Source: Euryodendron excelsum
Taxonomy: Eukaryota; Streptophyta; Magnoliopsida; Ericales; Pentaphylacaceae
Assembly: GCA_033060915.1 (NCBI GenBank)
Contig: CM065394.1
Span: forward strand, 35,176,001-35,240,000
Direction of reading: 5' to 3'
Length of the DNA: 64,000 nucleotides
Position 1 is the first letter of the stretch. Each line of letters starts with the position of its first letter. Positions 12,046 through 24,500 of this stretch are shown here, one piece after another. The notes below the pieces were generated by a model that was given only the letters and a program-made list of their open reading frames with translations, did not search any database and was not told where the DNA came from. Both the position numbers and the translations under genes were made by a program.

Positions 12046-14312
12046 GCAACTCTCTCCATTTCTGTTCTCTCTCAAAACCAATGGTCTAACCAGACTTCTT
12101 CCATGCTCATAGATCGGTGGCACTCAATTCCATTGGTAAGTTTTTCTTTCCTTTTTCCAAGTCAATCACATGCATTTCACTTAATATTTTTTAGTTTTTG
12201 GTTTTGTAGAACTCAATGCTAATGGTCTCTCTGTCTTCTGACTCCTGTTTTTCTCCCTCTTTTGAATTTTAAAATCTGTATATCACTTTCCTCTCAAGCA
12301 TCTCACATCCATAATAGTTAATTTTTTTTTTCTCTTCTGTATTTTTGGTTCGAGGTTGCCTTTGTATTTTTTAACATCACAGTAGTTGTCTTCTCTTACT
12401 CCTCATCTCTCCCTTTCCCCCCTCCCACCTGCTTCACAAGGTCTCCACTCCACCGCCTTCTTCACCAGTGACAAGCACGCCCACCATGACAAGCGCATCA
12501 CATTTGATCTAACATGGAGTGGAATGAGAAGACAGGCAAATAGGAATGACACCAGCTCTATCTCTACATCCAATACGAGAGACACTAAACTAGTGGATTG
12601 CAAAGGGTGTCTATTGAGATTTTTCTAGAGAAAAAAATGAGGTGGCTGCCATGGTGTTCAATGGAGAAGGAGAGAGGGTGAGTGAGTTCGGCCATGACAG
12701 GGTTTTATAAGTTTCAGTGGGTTGTTTTAGTGATGGGGAAAAAGAAGAAGATAGAAGAAGAAAAGGCAAAGAAAAAACAAGGGAGGAAGTGTTGCATGGG
12801 CATATGGGATAAGTGAAAATAATGTGGTACACTTATGGTAAAAAAAGAAGAAAGAGGAAAAAAGTAATGTCGGGAAGAGACCTACATTAAGCTATCTCTT
12901 CACCATGCCCATCTATCTTCTTTGCGCACTCTCTTTTCAAAATTTTGTTTTTTTACCTATTAAGGTATCGTGCCTAGATCTTAATCGTTGAGTTGTATTA
13001 TTGAGCAAGAGTGAGTACGATTTTGAGAAATTGGCCAACCAAGGTGGAAGAGAGGCGGCCGACTGATTTTCAAACTGATTTATTATATGTTTGTGAGAAA
13101 TAATTACCTGTTTTGACCACACACAAAAAAATGTTTCATTTTCCTTGTAAATTTGTAATATATACACGAGAAAGAGAGAGAGAGAGAGAGAGGTACTAAA
13201 AAATGAAAAGAAATGGGTCTTTTTTTTTGTCAGAAGGGATACAAATAAAAGTGGTTTTTTTCTCACCAAACCCCTTCGTTTCTAATTCCCGCCCACAAAT
13301 ATCAACTTTAATGGTTGTTGGAGTGCATTAATTATTCTGTCATGCTGGGGTTACAAACAAGTATCCTTTGAGTGTGGCAGAGATCCCAAAATCACATCGA
13401 TTTTCAAACTGTATTACATATATAGCTTCATCTGGTGGTTAGTGGTTAGAATTCATTTTGCTTCGAAGTTTATGCTTAAGATCAAAAGAACATCACTTTA
13501 AAGTGGATGGAGTAGATTAAATGCTTCTTCTTCATTTTGGGCATATTCAATTTAGTGTAGCTAACACAGTCAATAATAGCATTTCCAACTCACATTTAAA
13601 AAATAACAATTAAAGTTAAAATATTGAAAGTGGATTTCAAATTTTCCACTCCAACTCATCAAATTTCAATAACAATTAAAGTTTCAATAATTATTTAAAA
13701 TAAAAAATAAATTTCAACTTAAATAATAATAAAAATAAGATTAATTTAATGACATGGCAAGCATGAAGCATTTAGGAATCATGCATACCATAAACATTTT
13801 GGGCATATATAATTTTAAATAATTGTTACATAGTATGATTTTTACTGTATAAATATGACTAATATTTGAAAAATTTAGAAGTCATACATACCATAAACAT
13901 TAAAATACAAATACTAAACGAACACTCAAATCACAATATGTGAATCAAATGAACCAATTACAAAATAAATTTATATAAAATTAAATTTTTTATGGAGCAT
14001 GTAGACACAAAATATTCCTAATAAATTTTCATTTTAACTTTCATTCATGTTTCTATTATACAAATTGTATCCTCCATTCTGAGTTTAAACGGAGTGGGTT
14101 AGGTTGTGCTTCCACGTGTTATCGCTACATTGCCATCCCTACATCTGGTAGTAGGATTACGGCGGTCAATGTGCCGTTAGCAAGGACTTCTCAGCAAAAT
14201 AATAAATTAAAATGCTCACCCAGGCTTGATAGCCACTCCCGCTCGCTACCCTTTTTCAAAATACAGAGACTCTCCATCTCTCTAGGGTTTCCATCTGTAG
14301 TCGTCATGAAAG
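10332..14312. other. Intergenic region upstream of CENP-C
   Basis: No gene recognised. About 10800-11660 holds GC-rich islands (CCCGTCCC, GGGGCGAGGCGAG, CCTGCCCCGCC) in AT-rich DNA, like a decayed repetitive element. (CT)n lies at 12008-12041 and (GA)n at 13172-13192. The open frames around 12386-12830 and 12937-13269 are short, low-complexity and lack splice or homology support. 13560-14050 is AT-rich without visible structure. Confidence 0.6.
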
Positions 14313-17300
14313 ATGGTGAATGAATCACAGAGGTCCGATCCGATGGATCCGCTTCAGGGATTCTCTGGTATCTCATTGTTCCCTCGAACATTTACGGATT
14401 CAACGAATGCCCCAAATCCCAGCCACCCAGACAACCTTGAATCTATCCACGACTTCATGAAATCTATGGTGAGTTCACTGATTCAGTAAAATAGCAGCAC
14501 TTCTAGCTTTGTTTTGTTCACTGTAGCAGACGACTGAGAACTTGTTTTTTTTTTTTTTTTGTGAAAGTTGACCCTATTAAGCCAATACGTTTATATCAGC
14601 TTAGTCCAGTGGGAGTTTCAATTTTCTACAGAACCAGTTTATTGTTGAAAACTGGAGATTCAAAACTTCAATTTACTTAATGCTTATACAACTTGTCAGC
14701 AATTAAATTAGCGTTAGTTAATGAAAACAAAAAAAGATTGAAATGGGTTGATTTTTGGAACCATGTCTCACATGCCATTTTGGTTGAACGATAATTATTG
14801 AATTTCATGGTTTTCGTGTACCTTCAGGCATTGAGAAGTCCCAATAAGCACTCAGAGCAGGCCAAGGCCATTGTAGATGGTGCTTCAGAACACCTAATCT
14901 CAGACTTTACCAGCTTTATAGCATCATATAACAAAAATGAAGCTGTTGCTGCAAAGGGTAAGGAAAACATCCAAGAACGAAGACCAGCATTAGGCCGTAA
15001 AAGGGCTCGGTTTTCTTTGAAGTCAAATTCCAGGTAAAGTTGTTTTGCCGAAGCTCAAGTTTCTCAGCAATGGGCGTTCCTTGAGAAATATGCATTGTTC
15101 TAACCAGGTAACCTGTTCATGTGACAGTCATCCTTCTGTGAATTTGGAACCAAGTTTGGATATTGATCGACTGCAAGATCCAGAGCAGTATTTTTTGGCC
15201 CATGAAAAGATTGAAAGTGAATCCTACTACTCTTTAAGTTTCTGAATCCCATTGGCAATTGTTTGTCTAACATGGTTTTCCTTCTATCTTTAAATTGGTG
15301 TACAGATGCCAAAAAAGAATTACAGAGACATAGGGGTGGAAGTATGAGTGACTTAAATGACTACAATCTATCCAAAACTGAACGGCGCCGTAGACCAGGA
15401 ATTTTGGGGTAACAACTGTGTTTCCATCATCCATTCTCTGCTAACTTTCTGTTTGTAGTACGTGTTTAGTGACCTTTTTTTTTTTTTTGGTATTTTTGCC
15501 CCTGTACAGGAAATCAGTTAGTTATAAGCATCATTATTCATCAATGCTTTCTGAAAATGATGACATTTCACTGCCCTCTCAAGAGACATCAGGACAGGAC
15601 ATTCTCAGTCCACCAAATTATATTTCACAAGCAGAAACTGCTGATCCTACTGTTGAATTGCAGGAAAAGGATTTAACTGGTGAGGGAATGCTCTTGGAGG
15701 AAAAGGGTTAATTTTTTTAACTTTGAAATTGATGTTGTTATATTCATTATTGTCTGCAAAATTTTCCGATATGGTCTTGCTTTTTGTTATTTCATCTGAT
15801 AACACAGCTGATTAATCAATGGACAGGATCAATTGCCCCGACCGAGATCAGAGTCAATGCGCTTTTGGACGAGTTACTGTCTGATAGCTGTCAGAATTTA
15901 GATGGGGATGGGGCATTGTCTTTCTTGCAGGAGCGCTTGCAGATCAAACCTCTTGATCTAGACAAATTATGCCTTCCCGACTTTCATGATGTTGGAAAGA
16001 ATGATTTTATGGACTTGGGTGAAAAATTGCCAAAGCCTAGGAGTGCACTGTCAGATATACATAATTTGGTGAAACAGATAAGTGGTAAAACACCTGTAAA
16101 ACATAAACAGGTGGCAGAAAGCCCTGCTCATTCTCTAGCTTCGCCCACCCCACCAAAAAGTCCATTTGCTTCAATATTGGTATTGAAAAGGCGCATTTTG
16201 CAGTCAACTTTGTCGAATGATCCATTCTCAGCTCTTGATCTGTCACCAGCCAGAAATTATTCTTCTGTTGAACATGTTGATGAACAATCAAATCAGTTCG
16301 ATACAAGGAAGGAGTTGAGGGCTTCTAGCGAGTTGAAATCGCCGATAACTGAAACAGGTGACATTAGAGTTGACATGGGTTCACAAGAAGTCATTACAAA
16401 AGATTTAGTTCTCACATTTGAAAAGTCTGTGAATGATGAGTCAAGCAGATTTGGAGTGGGTATTAATGTTGAGCCAAGTGGATCGTGCAGTGACTTAAAA
16501 GATAATAATGGGAATGGGAATATGGATGCCAATGATAGTATTCCCAATACCGATACTGATCTTCGGGCAGACGGAGCAAATGAAATGGAGGAGAATGTAA
16601 GGGTTTCAAGACACCTTGACACCAAATACTTTGGAAGTTTATGAAAATCTTTGTAAAAATCTTCATGCTGAATGCTGGATTCTTATTTTTTGTGACAAGA
16701 TGCAGGTTGCAGATATGCTGCAGGAAGCAGTGTCATCTATACAATTTAATGTCAATTTTGATGACTCATCTAGGCCTTATACTGATTTTCAGACAGATGG
16801 GCCAAATGAAATGGAGGAGAATGTAAGATCCTTTACCATGGGTGTACAATAATTTTAGAGGATTGTTAAAATTTCAACATGGATGGTAAAATGTGATGTT
16901 TTGCAACAAATTGCAGGTCGAAGATATGCTGCAGAATGCAGAACCAGATATCAATATTGAGGACCAAACTGCAGGAAAATTGGAGAGCAATCAGAGTCAG
17001 CCAGGTACGATTATTGTTTTATGCTTGGGCTTCGCAATCTGTATATGCTAGATTATTAATTGAACTGTTGCCTGAAGCTGCATAAGTTACGAGGTGTTGT
17101 GAAATCACTGAGCACATTTAAGTATCTTTGTGCAAATCTCTGATCAGTTGGCTTTCATACGCATTGAATGGACTTTGGAGATTATTTTCTGTAGTGACAA
17201 CCACAACTATCTATTATTTGCACTTACATTTAATTTTGTTAAGTCCTGTTTTGGTGATTATATTTTTTGTCCATTTCCCCACAGCATCTATGCCAAGTAT

Positions 17301-20300
17301 CTTCTTAACATATGTTAAACCTAAATTTCCGTTCAAAATGTGCCATCAATCAGGAGGATCATAAGTGAACAATATGAATCTAAATCTCGTTCTATGGCAA
17401 GTAATATTCTAAACACTTTATTATGATGTGTTTACACCATATGCTTTCCAGTAGAGAATGACTTGCTGTTAAAGGGATTATTGATCTTGTCACCGATATC
17501 AATTGTTGGATCTTTCAACCTTGTTTTTTGTGGTGACTTCTTTTTATTTCTTTTGTCTTCCTTTTCATCTCGTCTTCTCTCTCTTTTTATGATTGGAACT
17601 GTTGTGAATGATTTTGGTTTGATACATTAAACTCTCATAATTCTTAAGAATTTTTTTATATTGTGGATGATTTGTTTGTTATTTATTTATTTATTTTTCA
17701 ATCATTCTTTTGGAAGGCATATAAGAAATGTTCAATACCATTAGAAACAATGTTGTTTCTGGTTTTTTTTTCCAACTAATATGGTACATTTACAAATTGT
17801 TTTATTCTATAGTGTTACTGAGTAATATTAATTTTAGTTACCTTTCTGAGTTTTCATCTTGCATCATAAACAGTTTCTTCGTCATCTATATGCTTGAGAT
17901 GGTTTATACCTATATACTGTCAACTGTGATTTTCTTATTTATTCTGACAGGTCAATCAAGTCCTGCTGCAGTTGGACCCCATGCCGTGGTTGGACCCTCC
18001 AAAAGCCCTGATGTTATTCCTGAACAGCGTATTGAGGTCTCCTTCTTTCTTGGTTTTTTATTCGTATTGTTTGGTCTAGTGGTTGGCATATATAACTAAG
18101 ATCAAACTTGAGCCTCTGTATTTAGTGCGCTTGAAGTTTCATTGCTGTGGGTATAAGTAATCTATAATGGAGTTTTAAAAGTTTCTTTCCTAGTTAGTTT
18201 GTTTGTTGATTTTTGCATTTGTATTTGTTTTTACAATAGACATAAAACCTTGTACGGTGCCATTTTTAAAACTTAAATGCACATTGTACAATCTATGGTA
18301 GACTGACTGTTAGGAAGCACTGCTGTTGCTAATAGTTTATGCCCATGGATTTACACATCACTGACAAAGTGAGGGGATGGATTTGAAAACTCTAGCTCTG
18401 CGCTGATTGGTATATGCATCTTTCTGATCATTGGGATATTCTATGTGGGTTAATACGAGTCTAATTCTTCTTTCTTGCTGAATGGATAGTAACCAAGCAA
18501 AATTTTAAGGTTTGGCATTAGTAAATGGTCTTGGTATTTCTCTGGAAAAGACTGAAAAACAGCTCAAATCTTGTACTCACTATACCCCCTTTTGAGAGCA
18601 TTAAAGCACCATCTGTGAAGCATGGATACAGATACGGGTATGACTTGATGGAGATACATCGATACGGCATTCTGAAAAAATAGGATATGGATGCATCAGG
18701 GATACAATGAAGTGTATATGCATATCACGCATGTATGTATGTATGTAAACTAAAAAGTAATTGGGTCCTAATATATTCGTAGTAAACTGTTGGTCTTTAT
18801 TTATCTACCATACCAAACTTGACATGCTTTAATCTCACAGTTCTCAATTCATCTTCTACAAGGCGTATGCCTCGCTGGAAAATATTATTGTGTTTATCTC
18901 AATTCCCAGCAATTATACCATAATTTTACATCTTTAAAACGCGACATCTTAATTTCAAGATAGGTTGCATATGTGACATAAATCCAAAAAGTATCTGATA
19001 CTTCTTAAACATTATAGAAAATAAATTTCAAATTATGGATACTTTAAGGAAGTACATATTGATGAACATCAGAGGAGTATCCGAAACAGATATGATATGG
19101 ATATGACTCCTCCATCCTAAAAGTATCCAGGGCCCAGGCTTCATAGATCACAACATACCCAAGATACTTGAAACTCAATGATTCTTTTAAAAATCTCTTA
19201 CAATAAGGGAAATGCATCGTGGCTAGTATTTGTTAATTTGTGTAGGATTGTTTTGTGTAAATCATTATTTCTTGAGTTAGTGGGTAATTTTAGATGTTAC
19301 TTATGTGCTAAAGTTTACCTGTATGGGTGATAAGTTTCTTTTTGGTTGTTTAGAGTTGAAACATAAATGTAGATAAATGCTCAAAATAGGACTGTAAGGG
19401 GGGTGAATAATTTCTAATATAAAATTTACTACCTACCCCCCCACCCCCTCGCCAGGGGCCCGCAGGCGAAGACACACTTGTAAAAGAAAAAGATGGAAGA
19501 AAGATAGGCCCACGTGAAAGCTTGAAACAGGGCTGTCCAGGGGTGACAACTACCTCTTTCTCTCTCGCTATGGATATATATAGTCCTCCTTTTTCTCTTA
19601 TCTTAGAGCTTCTTCTTCTTCTTTGGTCATCTTTCTGCTGAAGCAAGAGGCTCAGAAAATGCTTTTTGTTCTCCCTGTTAAGTATTTTCTCCAAAGGACT
19701 TGGCATAAGGTGTTTGGCACGAGTGATTTTCTCTGTATCAATTATTAATTGATCCTGTTGTTCCTGTATGACCGGGAAAGGGTAGAGGCATGTAAAATGA
19801 AAAAAATATTGAAAGTTATTGCAGGATAATGGAAACTTTTTTTCTGACATTATGGATGTCAAGGTTTTCTTGTTCATTTTTTACTGATGTTTTTACCCAT
19901 TTGGGATCCAAATAATTGTATGAAGAATCTATGGCTTGAAGTGTGCTTTCTGATGGTGAATCTTCTTCCCGCGTGGATTTCTCCACATGCTTTTCTTGAT
20001 TTAAGTGTATTCTATAAAGTCAAAATTTTTGGTCTTGTGCAACAGAACACTCAGGAACCTTCAAGGGTATTGGTGAATGAACGAAGTAAAGCTAAAAGAC
20101 CTCTACGCAGTGGTCACAAAAGGAAAACACTTTCTCATAGGCAAAGCCTTGCAGGTTTTTACTTATGCATTAAATTGCACCATGCAGTATTTCAATATTT
20201 GGGTATTTGGTTGGAGTAATATATGTTATCTTGACAGGGGCTGGTACATTTTGGGAATGTGGGGTAAGGCGAAGCTCCAGAAACAAGATGAGGCCTTTGG

Positions 20301-21550
20301 AATATTGGAAAGGCGAAAGATTTTTATATGGACGCATACATGAAAGTCAGTGCTTCCTTAATTAGATTATTCTATCACAATAGTTTGCCATCCATCATGT
20401 TAATGCAGGACTTTTCTCTCTTGAATGTGTGTGGCTTATGTTAATTTTTTTTGCACAGGAACACTGGTGATTTGTTGTTTAAATATATGGAACCAATTTG
20501 TTCTACTGGAGTGATGCTTGTATTTCTATTGCAACAATTGCTTGCTTATATGGCTATCTATACCAGTTGAAAGTTTATTTTATTTATTTTCTAGGTCTGC
20601 TGTAGTCCCTGCTGTTATTCTAGGATAGTTCACCATTACTGAGGCTTATTTCTGCCAATGATGTTGCGCTAACAAATAACAAAAGGAACAAATAGAGTAA
20701 ATGACATAAACCTGATTGTTTAATGCTGCAGAAATTTTGTGGCAAGTTCGTAGACAACCTAGATACTGACTTTTGTCAAAAAGATCTTTGAATTGAGATG
20801 ATTCTCGCATTGTCTTCAAGCTATTTTGACACTCAATGGCTAGAATTGTGGTTTTTTTATGAAAGATATGCGAGTCCTTTGAGCTTTTGGGAGAGAAGCA
20901 CAAAATCATAATGCTGAAAGCAGATATTCTTGATTCGTTTTAATTGTGTTTATTCATTTGATAGAATTCTTGACTCTCTACAAATTTTTAAAAGATAAAA
21001 GGTGTAAAACAAGAAACATTGGCAGTTTATTCTGGTAGTGTAGTAATATTGCTAATATTGGAGCACAACATGATTGTTTCACACCGTCTTCCAAATCAAA
21101 AGAAAAATGGGCTCGTTGGGAAGAAAGATGGAGTACTTATACTATACAGTGGCACATTGACTAGCTTGTCAAAACATATTACATAGTTCTTTCGGATCCA
21201 CCATAAAAATGGCTAAATTTCATGGGTGTCTTCTGGGTCCCAGCCCACTGTAGTAATTTGACTTTTGGTGTATGTGCTGGAATAATTCTGAGTAAGTTTG
21301 TCTTTGAAATGCTTATCCTAAAATTTTTATCACTTTAGGTTGCAAAAAAACCACTAGTTTGCATGTTTCCTTGTGATTTCATATCTTATTGAGACTGGTA
21401 GGTTGATTTCATTTGTTTCTTGTTGCAGGCCTGACAACCGTAATTGGGGTGAAGTATGTGTCTCCAGCAAAGGGTGATGGAAAACTTAGGGTCAAGTCTT
21501 ATGTGTCTGATGAATACAAAGAACTTGTTGAACTAGCTGCTCTGCATTGA
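14313..21550 (+). CDS. CENPC: Centromere protein C (inner kinetochore)
   Basis: CENP-C binds CENH3 nucleosomes and links centromeric chromatin to the outer kinetochore. Exons: 14313-14468, 14828-15033, 15128-15216, 15306-15408, 15510-15679, 15827-16596, 16706-16822, 16917-17004, 17951-18036, 20046-20154, 20238-20345, 21429-21550. All introns are GT-AG and the phases sum to 2124 nt (707 aa), close to the length of Arabidopsis CENP-C. Landmarks: N-terminal [15 protein letters not shown]; a basic stretch [23 protein letters not shown] from about residue 290; and the CENP-C motif (residues about 640-664, [16 protein letters not shown], then KGERFLYGR), followed by [16 protein letters not shown] and a C-terminal [14 protein letters not shown]. 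Exons 7 and 8 and the end of exon 6 are tandem relatives (EMEEN|VADMLQ and EMEEN|VEDMLQ). The ATG at 14313 is chosen because an upstream ATG at 14306 stops at once. Intron 9 (2 kb) contains a fold-back element. Confidence 0.95.
18611..19148. mobile_element. Fold-back element in CENP-C intron 9
   Basis: The left end ATCTGTGAAGCATGGATAC is an inverted match to the right end, which reads ATCTATGAAGCCTGG on the other strand. The inner arms are rich in GATACGG/GGATATG words. About 538 bp, no ORF. It resembles non-autonomous DNA transposons common in plant introns. No convincing target duplication was seen. Confidence 0.5.
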
Positions 21551-24500
21551 GATCTTCCTGTTTCCATCTTAAGCATGATTGAGACATCCTCTTTGGGCTT
21601 AGTTAAGAAAAAGATCGTTCTTATGCGGATCGTTTGTTTTTTCTGAATCCAAGTAGTTGTTCTTCTACATGCTGCCAAGGAATAGGAAAAAAAAATGCTT
21701 GCTTCATGGCTAGCTGATATTGTATATTGGAAAATGCATAGTGGTGCATTACCAAAATTTGATTGAATTCAAAGATGTCCAAATTTTAAGGAAATGGAGT
21801 TCTGTTATTTCAGTTATGACGTTGATTATGGAGCCTTATTGTTTTGATATGTATGCGAAAATGTTTAACAGCTTTCATGCAGTGATATTTGATCTGATTG
21901 AATTGACTTTGAATTGGGATGACATAAACACTTCAAGATTAATCTAATGGTAAATATGTAATGGGAAAGTTGTGTAAATCAACATACTTGATACAAGATG
22001 TATGTTTGATGTGTATTTGAGGTCTGGGAATGCTGAAAGCTTAGGTGGCTTCAAACCTTTATATGTTTGCATTCTTGCACATTGACATTCAGTGGAAATG
22101 ATATTGTTAGAAGAACTTTTGTTTTGTATATTGAATACTCTATATTATTTTAAGCAAAACTGAACTTCTTCTTGTTCCTTTGGTGAGTGTCCTTGTGCGT
22201 CTTTGTTTCCTGAGTCCTTGTTAAGAAAATAAATTACTGGTTCCCTGATGTGAAACAGGTTGGTTTGCTAAGAGAATTTCATTCTATGATTTGCTGAAAA
22301 GAAAGCTTGTTCCTTGCTACCATATTACAGGTTGATTTGCCAACAACTTAAGGAGTGCATTCAAGTTTCATCTTCTCTGAGTCTCCTTGAGAACAAGGTT
22401 GTCCATAGCTTTCTAGTGTATCTCAAAATGTTTCATTTAACAGTTTTGTGGTTCTCTACATCAATAAGATCAAATATGCTCAAATTTACACAGATTGATT
22501 GCAGTTCTATACTATTCAGCATAAATTGGTGGTAGTAGGGTTCAAATAGCAGTTTTGAGGATATGTTTTTATTGAAATTGCTCCAGTATTTGAATTGGAG
22601 AGAGAAAATGGGGTGAGAAATGGGCTTTAAGTGTCAGATTTTCCCTTAGATATTGAAGCCCCTGGCAATATCAGTGATTTTTTTAACTATAATTTGTGGT
22701 TCAATGATCTTACTAGGCTGCCAATTGGAGTTAATCTTTAGGCTGCAAACCCTCTTTAGAAATTGTTTTAGCTATATGTCTCAATTTTCAAATTAGACAA
22801 ACCAGCAATCGAATGGAAAATTGCGAACAAAGATTAGAAAACTACATTGCCGATGGAATGGATCCAGTGATTACTTGCAGAACTCGTTCAAATGGAAAGA
22901 AAGAAAAAAAAAAAAAAAACATGAATTCGATTAGGAAAGTTGGCATGTTGGGACCTTTGGTATTAATTTTTAATAAACGACCTTTCGTATAATTTTTTAA
23001 CAAACGACTTTTGGAATCAGTTGAGGAAAGCTTATTCTATAATCTACTTATCGTTTGCATAACGGTGAACTAAACCTAAATTTGGATGGAGTTTAACTAT
23101 TTAAGTGCATAATAGTATAGATTTCAATTCATGCTCTTCTTAATAATGAATGTTTTCTTGGCCGTGACAGAAATGAATACATCAAGGACTTGAGCATCTT
23201 GCAAGTTAAGCTACTCATTAGCGTCCCTGCCTCGTTTATTCATACGATTAAGGAGCTCAAGCTATATCTTATTTAATAATCTAGTGCTTCATTAATTTTT
23301 TATGCTAGCCGGTTCCATTATTTCATGTGAAAGAAATACAAAAACGTGCCTATCTTTAGACTGCGTAGATATCAGGATAATTGCGTTTTTAATTACTCGG
23401 TTTAAGTCCAAAGCTGCTTTCAAGAAGGTTAAGTTTAATTTAATCATTAGGTTTGGAAACATGTATTAGTTTACTATAAGCTAATTTAGTGTTGCATTAA
23501 TTATTGTACATCTATGCAGTAACGTCTTGTCCAATGCTCAAACTTCTTTCTGCCAAATTAACTTCATGCTGGCATGATAGTTAGAAGGCTTATATAACAT
23601 GTTAGCTACTACAAAATGGACAATTTCTATATGCTCAAGGAGGTCAAGTCTTATAATGACATTTGCTCTATTTTATTCTTATATATATATATATATGTGC
23701 ATACACACATATATGACTGTGTCACTGTGGGTAATCCAAATGTTGAATTAAGAAGATTGCAGGATGAAGTATAAACAATGCTTTAACTTGCAGTCCGACT
23801 CAAACTAACCAAGAACATGGTTCGTGAACACGTGAATGCACTAGCACATTATATGTACCTAGATAATAGAAGGTTTCGGTTACCCGGATTATGAAATTTA
23901 CGTGGTTCGTGTGGACGAGTTGCTCTATATGGGCTCGAGAAAGTAATCAGTTGAAATACCTCAACAACCTGCAGCACAAAAAAAAAAAAAAAAAACTTTT
24001 TGCTTTAAATAATCTAATGTAGAGGTCCATTTCAAAGTAACCTTAATAGGTTTAAGCTTTAACTAGAGTCCAAAATATTTGCCTTTTGTGATTTATAGTT
24101 CCAGATTAATGACGTCATGTTCATTCTGTTAACGGCATTATTTTGAACAAGATCTTCCATATATATAAAGGGGTCTATATGTAATGTTTTAAAGATGAGG
24201 AGTAAAGTGAAAATTTGTGACAGATTAAGGGTCTTGATGTGATTAGCCCTAACAGTTACCAAAGACTAGAACAGTGTTGGAGTTGCTTTGGCAGTCACAT
24301 GACGGCACCGCCTGTTGGGTTGATTTTGCAAGTGGGGTCACAACTTGACCTTGGAATCAAGAAGAAGAGTCCTTTAGTTCTTTGAATCTATGTTCTAGAC
24401 TCTTTCAAGTTTCATTTTTTTGTTCCAATTCAATCTAAAGTTCTAGACCCTTCAATCTTTGTTCCTATTTTGTTGGTTTTTTTCATTCCCTCCTGTTGAA

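Noticed and set aside
19350..19877. 175-codon minus-strand frame in CENP-C intron 9
   Set aside because: No recognisable domain, low-complexity stretches, and the CENP-C frame splices cleanly around it.
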